DNA of 33,235 nt from Ilumatobacteraceae bacterium (GTDB lineage: Bacteria > Actinomycetota > Acidimicrobiia > Acidimicrobiales > Ilumatobacteraceae), in assembly GCA_007117775.1 (NCBI GenBank), contig SKFX01000071.1:1-33235 (forward strand), written 5' to 3'. Shown here piece after piece: positions 28,624-33,235 of this stretch. Numbering within the stretch: position 1 is the first letter of the stretch; every line of letters starts with the position of its first letter. Under the pieces are notes generated by a model, which saw only the letters and a program-made list of their open reading frames with translations, was not told the DNA's origin and made no database searches. Position numbers and translations under genes: made by a program.

Positions 28624-30256
28624 CGACCGGGTCCTCTCGGGAGGCGATGAGCGCATCGACGGCCGCCACGGTGGCGGTGGTCAACACCGCAAGGATCGTC
28701 GCGAGGGCGAACGCCTGAGCCTGTAGGACCGTGCCGGTGCGAGAGAGCAGGCGTTCGATGATGATCGGCAGGGTCTCGGTGCCGCGCCGTGACAGGAAGC
28801 TCGTCGCACCGAACTCGCCGAGGGAGATTGCGGCGGCGAGACCGGCGGAGATGACGAGTGGTCGCCACAGGAACGGCACCACGACCTCTCGCCAGGCCCG
28901 GATCGGCCCGGCACCGAGGGTCGCGGCCGCGGCGCGCAGTCTCGGATCCACCGAGGCCAGCACCCCGAGCGTGGTTCGGACCACGAACGGCACGGCGACG
29001 AGGGCATGGCCGATGGGGATCAGCCACCATTGAGCCCGCCAGTCGATCGGCGGTCGGGCGAATGCGATCAGCATGCCGAAGCCGATCGTCACCGCCGAAG
29101 TCGCGAGCGGCAACATCAGTCCAGCATCGAGGATGCGGCCGCGCGCCCCGGCAGTATCGATGGCAAGTGCCGCGAGGCCGCCGATCACGACGGCGAGCAC
29201 CGTTGCCCAGAGCGCCGACTGCAGGCTCGATCCGATCGCTGACCACGGATCGATCCCGAGTCGGATCCCGGGGCGGATCTCCGAGCTGCCGAGGTTCGTC
29301 CAGGCGGCGAGGCTGAAACCGTCGGGGCTGCGGAGCGATCGCAGCGCCATCGTGGCGAGCGGGGTCAGCACCACCGCTGCGGTTGCAGCGGCGATCGTGT
29401 AGACCGCGGCGCGTTCGGTTCCGGTGCGCGGCCGGCGCTGTGGTCGCTGTGGGAGCAACGACAGCGATACCTGGCTGCGCCGCTGGGTGCGCAGCGACCA
29501 TGCGACCAGAGCGATGAGGACTGCGAGTTGAGCGAGACTCAACAGCGCTGCGGCCGAGATATCGCCGAGTTGGGTGGCACGCCGCCAGATCTCGACCTCG
29601 AGGGTGGTGCGACCCGGCCCGCCGAGGACGCGCACCACGCCGAATGAGGTGAAGGTGAACAACCAGATGATCGCTGCCGCGGCGGCGAGGGCCGGTCGCA
29701 GGATCGGCAGCGTGATATGCCAGAGCACCCGCAGTGGCCCTGCACCGAGGGTCGCCGCCGCGGATTCGAGGCGCGGATCGAGATGCTGCCAGGTGGCGCC
29801 GACGAGGCGCACCACCACCGCGAGGTTGAACACGATATGGGCGCCGAGGATCGCCCAGACGCTGCGCTCGAGAGGGCCGGGCATGACCGCGATGAATGCA
29901 GCGCCCATCACGACGGTCGGCAGGACGAAGACGGCGGTCAGCGCGGCGAGCAGGAACTGGCGGCCGACGAAGCGGTAGCGGGCGATGACATATGCCGGGG
30001 CGAGGCCGACGATGAGGGTGGCGACGGTGCTGATGGCCGCCTGCCAGGCGGTGAACCACACGACGCGTCCCATCTGTGGCGTCAGCAGTGACGACGCGGT
30101 GTCACCGAGGCCTCTGAGACCGCCGGGGCCCAGGGCGCGGCCGATGAGCGCGGTCAGCGGGAACAGATAGAACACCACCACGAGCGCGACGGGAACGACG
30201 CCGAGTGCGGCGACGAACGCCGGCGGGAGTCGGTTCGGATCCCGGCGTTGCCTCAT
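28607..30256 (-). CDS. thiP: ABC transporter permease with two fused permease domains (thiamine-type)
   Basis: Two EAA-like loops: LESAAATLGAGPLRVLWHITLPILRPAL and LRAAAATLGAGPIRAWREVVVPFLWRPL. ATG 30256 overlaps the thiB stop. Confidence 0.9.
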   Translation of the reverse strand: MRQRRDPNRLPPAFVAALGVVPVALVVVFYLFPLTALIGRALGPGGLRGLGDTASSLLTPQMGRVVWFTAWQAAISTVATLIVGLAPAYVIARYRFVGRQFLLAALTAVFVLPTVVMGAAFIAVMPGPLERSVWAILGAHIVFNLAVVVRLVGATWQHLDPRLESAAATLGAGPLRVLWHITLPILRPALAAAAAIIWLFTFTSFGVVRVLGGPGRTTLEVEIWRRATQLGDISAAALLSLAQLAVLIALVAWSLRTQRRSQVSLSLLPQRPQRRPRTGTERAAVYTIAAATAAVVLTPLATMALRSLRSPDGFSLAAWTNLGSSEIRPGIRLGIDPWSAIGSSLQSALWATVLAVVIGGLAALAIDTAGARGRILDAGLMLPLATSAVTIGFGMLIAFARPPIDWRAQWWLIPIGHALVAVPFVVRTTLGVLASVDPRLRAAAATLGAGPIRAWREVVVPFLWRPLVISAGLAAAISLGEFGATSFLSRRGTETLPIIIERLLSRTGTVLQAQAFALATILAVLTTATVAAVDALIASREDPVDAHRR

Positions 30257-31386
30257 CGCAGCACGATCTCGGTCCATTCCTCGATCCAGTCGGCCCGATC
30301 GGTCTCGATCAGGTCGGCATCCACGGTGTACGGATCGGCGGGGATGATGGCATGGTCGACGAACTCGGTGGGCAACTCGATCCCGTCGACGGCCGGATAG
30401 ACGAACAGGGTCAGGGGCAGAGCGGACTGGAACTCAGCTGACACCAAGAAATCCAGCAGGCGGCGAGCACCGTTCGGATTGTCGGTACCGCGCAGGATGC
30501 CGGCGAACTCGACCTGTCGCAGACAGGTCTGCTCGATGACTCCCGTCGGGGCCTCAGCCAAGGGCTCGGGGGCGAAGATCACCTCGGCCGGTGGGCTCGA
30601 CCCGTAACTCACCACCAGCGGGCGATCGCCACCGCCGGCGTGGGTGAAGCGTTCGTAATAGGCCTCGGTCCAGCCGTCGGTGACCGCGACACCATTGGCG
30701 CGCAGATCGGCCCAGTACTGCGGCCAGTCCTCGCCGAAGGCTGCCACGGTCGCAGCGAGGAAGGCGAGCCCCGGCGATGAGGAGGCCGGATTCTGCACCA
30801 CCAGCAGATCGGCGTATGCCTCCTCGGTGAGGTCGCTGAGCGATGCCGGTGCTTCGAGGTCGCGCTCGGCGAACCAGCCGAGATCGACATTGACGCAGAC
30901 ATCACCGTAGGTCACCGGTGTAGCGATGCCGCCCGGCGCACCGGTGCGCAGCCGATCTGGGATCGCCGATGCATCGGCGGGGGTGTATGCCTCGAGGACC
31001 TCGGCCTCGATGGCGCGCGAGATGAATGTGTTGTCGATCCCCCAGATCACATCACCTTCGGGGTTGCCGGCGGTGAGCGCCGCTTTGGACACCATGGTCC
31101 CGGTATCGCCGGCGATCAGGATCTCGACGTCGATCCCGGTCTGTGCGCTGAACGATTCGAGCGCGGAGTTGAGATCGGTGTCGGCCACCGGGAACGACTC
31201 ATAGGCAACGAGCGTGACCGTCGAGCTGGCATCGTCGACGAGCACGTCATCGACGACATCGGGCTCTTCGGCGTCATCGGCGTTCGAGCAGGCAGCCGCC
31301 ATGAGCGCAACGGCGGTGAGGATCGCGACCGAGCGGACATGGGAGCGGACATGGGAGCGGGAACGGGAGGTGGGCGAGGTGGTCAT
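30253..31386 (-). CDS. thiB: Thiamine ABC transporter substrate-binding lipoprotein
   Basis: Signal peptide AILTAVALMAAACSNADD; VTLVAYESFPVADTDLNSALESFSAQTGIDVEILIAGDTGTMVSKAALTAGNPEGDVIWGIDNTFISRAIEAEVL. Confidence 0.92.
   Translation of the reverse strand: MTTSPTSRSRSHVRSHVRSVAILTAVALMAAACSNADDAEEPDVVDDVLVDDASSTVTLVAYESFPVADTDLNSALESFSAQTGIDVEILIAGDTGTMVSKAALTAGNPEGDVIWGIDNTFISRAIEAEVLEAYTPADASAIPDRLRTGAPGGIATPVTYGDVCVNVDLGWFAERDLEAPASLSDLTEEAYADLLVVQNPASSSPGLAFLAATVAAFGEDWPQYWADLRANGVAVTDGWTEAYYERFTHAGGGDRPLVVSYGSSPPAEVIFAPEPLAEAPTGVIEQTCLRQVEFAGILRGTDNPNGARRLLDFLVSAEFQSALPLTLFVYPAVDGIELPTEFVDHAIIPADPYTVDADLIETDRADWIEEWTEIVLR
31331..31366 (-). repeat. 12-bp tandem repeat in the thiB signal-peptide n-region (encodes RSHVRSHVRS)
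   Basis: gagcggacatgg x2 then gagcgggaacgg. Confidence 0.85.
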
Positions 31387-31396
31387 CGGGTTCCTT

Positions 31397-32089
31397 TCAT
31401 CGGTTCGGTGGGGGTGGTTCGGCATTGACGAAGACGCACAGGACGCCGTTGCGGACCTCGACGCGCACCGGTGATGCGGTGGTCACATTGGACACCCCGA
31501 CCCCCGACAGCGCCTCGAGGTCGGTGTCCTCGAGCTCCCAGCGGGTGCCGGTGATCGAGACACCCTCGCAGCGGCCATGCAGCGCCAGCAGCGAGATCGT
31601 GGTGCCCACCGAGATCGGGATCGATTGTCGGGCTGGGCCGTGGAGGAGGTGGAGGTGTTGTCCACCCCAGATGCATTCGAGCTGCTCAGCCGCGGTCAGC
31701 GCCGGATCGCCCAACGAACCGATCGCGGCGATGGTGTGGTCGAGGCGGTCACCGCCACCAGCGATCAGCACGATGCGCGCCGGGTGCAGACCGAGCGCAT
31801 GACGGACGGCGAGTTCGGTGTCGGTCAGGTCCTTATCGGGCGAATGTCGGACCACTTGGCTGTGACGGCGCGCCCATTCGAGGCCCTCGGTGGTGATCGA
31901 GTCCAGATCACCGATGACCACATCGGGTTCGATACCGGCGGCGAGCGCATGGTCGAGTCCACCATCGGCTGCGATGACCACTGCCGCATCGGGGATCGCT
32001 GCGACGGCCACTGCATCGAGCGGCGCTGCCCCGGTGATGACGACAGCGCAGTCGATGGCGGTGTCGTCGGTTCGGGCTGTGTCGCTCAT
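31397..32089 (-). CDS. thiN: Thiamine pyrophosphokinase
   Basis: VVIAADGGLDHALAAGIEPDVVIGDLDSI...HSPDKDLTDTELAVRHAL...IAGGGDRLDHTIAAIGSL. Confidence 0.95.
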   Translation of the reverse strand: MSDTARTDDTAIDCAVVITGAAPLDAVAVAAIPDAAVVIAADGGLDHALAAGIEPDVVIGDLDSITTEGLEWARRHSQVVRHSPDKDLTDTELAVRHALGLHPARIVLIAGGGDRLDHTIAAIGSLGDPALTAAEQLECIWGGQHLHLLHGPARQSIPISVGTTISLLALHGRCEGVSITGTRWELEDTDLEALSGVGVSNVTTASPVRVEVRNGVLCVFVNAEPPPPNR

Positions 32090-32090
32090 C

Positions 32091-32182
32091 GTCCCTCCGC
32101 CGGCATTATCCGGATCAGGTTCATGGGTCGGTGGCGGCAGCCACCCTCTCAGCCTGTTGGTCCCACAAGCTCCCCGGTCGGT
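32091..32182 (-). ncRNA. TPP riboswitch (THI element), approximate bounds
   Basis: Minus strand: ggggagcttgtgggaccaacaggctgagagggtggctgccgccaccgacccatgaacctgatccggataatgccggcggaggga, then cgATG of thiN. Confidence 0.95.
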
Positions 32183-32199
32183 CTCGTCATCTCACCATA

Positions 32200-32218
32200 G
32201 CGTGCCCCCATGGCACGC
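32200..32218. promoter_or_regulatory. Perfect 7-bp inverted repeat between surE and the TPP riboswitch
   Basis: gcgtgcc-cccat-ggcacgc. Confidence 0.6.
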
Positions 32219-32243
32219 CCACTGCAATGGCGCGCCCCGGGAT

Positions 32244-33071
32244 TCAGGACCGTGCAACGAGTGTGTCGAGGCAGGTGGTGACCCCGTCGAGGTCGGGTCG
32301 CGATTCGGCCATCAGGCGTGACAGGTAGGTCACTGAGATGTAATCGCGTTCGATGAGGCCACCGTCGGTGTCGGCCGCGAGGGGTTCGGGTTCACCCCAC
32401 GACATCGCCACGGTGTACGCCTCCTCATGGCCGAGGATCGGCTCGAGGCGGGCCGTGGCCATCGCCCGCGGCGGACGATCGCCGACTGTGCCGAATCGCC
32501 AACCGGCGATCTCGTCGATCGGGAGATTCGGGACGTTGAGGTTCACCACCACCGGCTCAGTGGGCTGCTTCGCGATGAACGCTTCGGTGAAGACCGCGGC
32601 CACTTCGGCTGCGGACTCCCAACGTTGGTTGATCAGCATCTCGTCCCAGCCCTGGCCCTCGACACCGAAACCGGTCACGGCCTGGCTGACGGCGATCCCG
32701 CTGATCCCGCCGTTGCGCGCCGTCAGACACGCACCGATGGTGCCCGAGTGATATACGGACCGTCCGACATTGGCACCCGGGTTGATTCCCGAGACGACCA
32801 GATCGAAACCGGCGCCGAAGGCGCCGAGGCGAGCGAACATCGTGCACAGACCGGGAGGGCCGTTGACCGTCCACACCTCGTCGACGCCGTCGATGGTGGC
32901 GCGTCGGACCTCGGGTTGGATGAGATGCAGGGCCCCGAGGGCAGCACTCGCGCCCGAGTACTCGCGGTCGGGTGCCACAACGACCACCTCACCGAGATGG
33001 CCGATGGCACGCGCCAGCAGGTGCAGGCCGATCGAGTCGACACCGTCATCGTTGGTCACCAGAATGCGCAT
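32244..33071 (-). CDS. surE: 5'-nucleotidase SurE
   Basis: MRILVTNDDGVDSIGLHLLARAI...VVAPDREYSGASAAL...VVSGINPGANVGRSVYHSGTIGACLTARNGGISGIAVS. Confidence 0.96.
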   Translation of the reverse strand: MRILVTNDDGVDSIGLHLLARAIGHLGEVVVVAPDREYSGASAALGALHLIQPEVRRATIDGVDEVWTVNGPPGLCTMFARLGAFGAGFDLVVSGINPGANVGRSVYHSGTIGACLTARNGGISGIAVSQAVTGFGVEGQGWDEMLINQRWESAAEVAAVFTEAFIAKQPTEPVVVNLNVPNLPIDEIAGWRFGTVGDRPPRAMATARLEPILGHEEAYTVAMSWGEPEPLAADTDGGLIERDYISVTYLSRLMAESRPDLDGVTTCLDTLVARS

Positions 33072-33142
33072 CCACACTGCCTACCAGCACATCGGAGCGA
33101 TTCAGGTGACGCGCTGGTGAACTCGCAGGGATCAACCCGCCC

Positions 33143-33179
33143 GACAGCACTGCGGACATCCATGTCACAGAGTGCTGTC
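33143..33179. promoter_or_regulatory. Nested inverted repeat in the surE-rightward intergenic region
   Basis: gacagcact (33143-33151) and agtgctgtc (33171-33179) enclose gacat-cc-atgtc. Confidence 0.6.
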
Positions 33180-33190
33180 ACACTGGGTGA

Positions 33191-33235
33191 ATGTCTGGGG
33201 AACTGCCGCTGCCGTCGTCACCGTCACCGTCACCG
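33191..33235 (+). CDS. Possible start of a rightward gene (MSGELPLPSSPSPSP...), truncated by window edge
   Basis: ATG 33191 open to the window end; an alternative GTG in another frame is also open; only 15 codons visible. Confidence 0.3.
   Translation, partial: MSGELPLPSSPSPSP

Noticed and set aside
28578-30059. 493-aa minus-strand ORF
   Set aside because: Alternative frame of thiP; Arg/His-rich, no domain.

Overview
High-GC actinobacterial-type chromosomal window, possibly Acidimicrobiia-like (inferred from composition and gene content only). It is densely packed with core metabolism. From left to right: Lnt (partial) and a class E sortase; heme genes hemE-hemH-hemY divergent from a HelD/HelR-type helicase; a DtxR-family regulator with a small Thr-rich exported protein; an ilvB leader/attenuator followed by ilvBNC; a MetY-type sulfhydrylase; PAC2 and serC divergent from an aspartate aminotransferase; a DUF368 protein; a CNNM/CorC-type protein; cobalamin genes cobO-cobU-cobT-cobS divergent from a cobalamin riboswitch with btuFCD; a two-gene WXG-like/large helical protein module; a TPP riboswitch with thiN-thiB-thiP-thiQ; and surE. 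The least described element is the translationally coupled pair at 25812-27934 (92-aa WXG100-like protein plus 615-aa protein of unknown function). The best unlisted regulatory finds are an ilv leader peptide with tandem hairpins (8263-8371), an SD-sequestering palindrome after the B12 riboswitch (22123-22140), mirrored GGGGACGTG starts at serC/aspC, and a mirrored CGATAGCRTCA pair between hemE and helD. No complete novel defence or mobile system was recognised. All homology calls are from motif recognition by eye; no database search was run.
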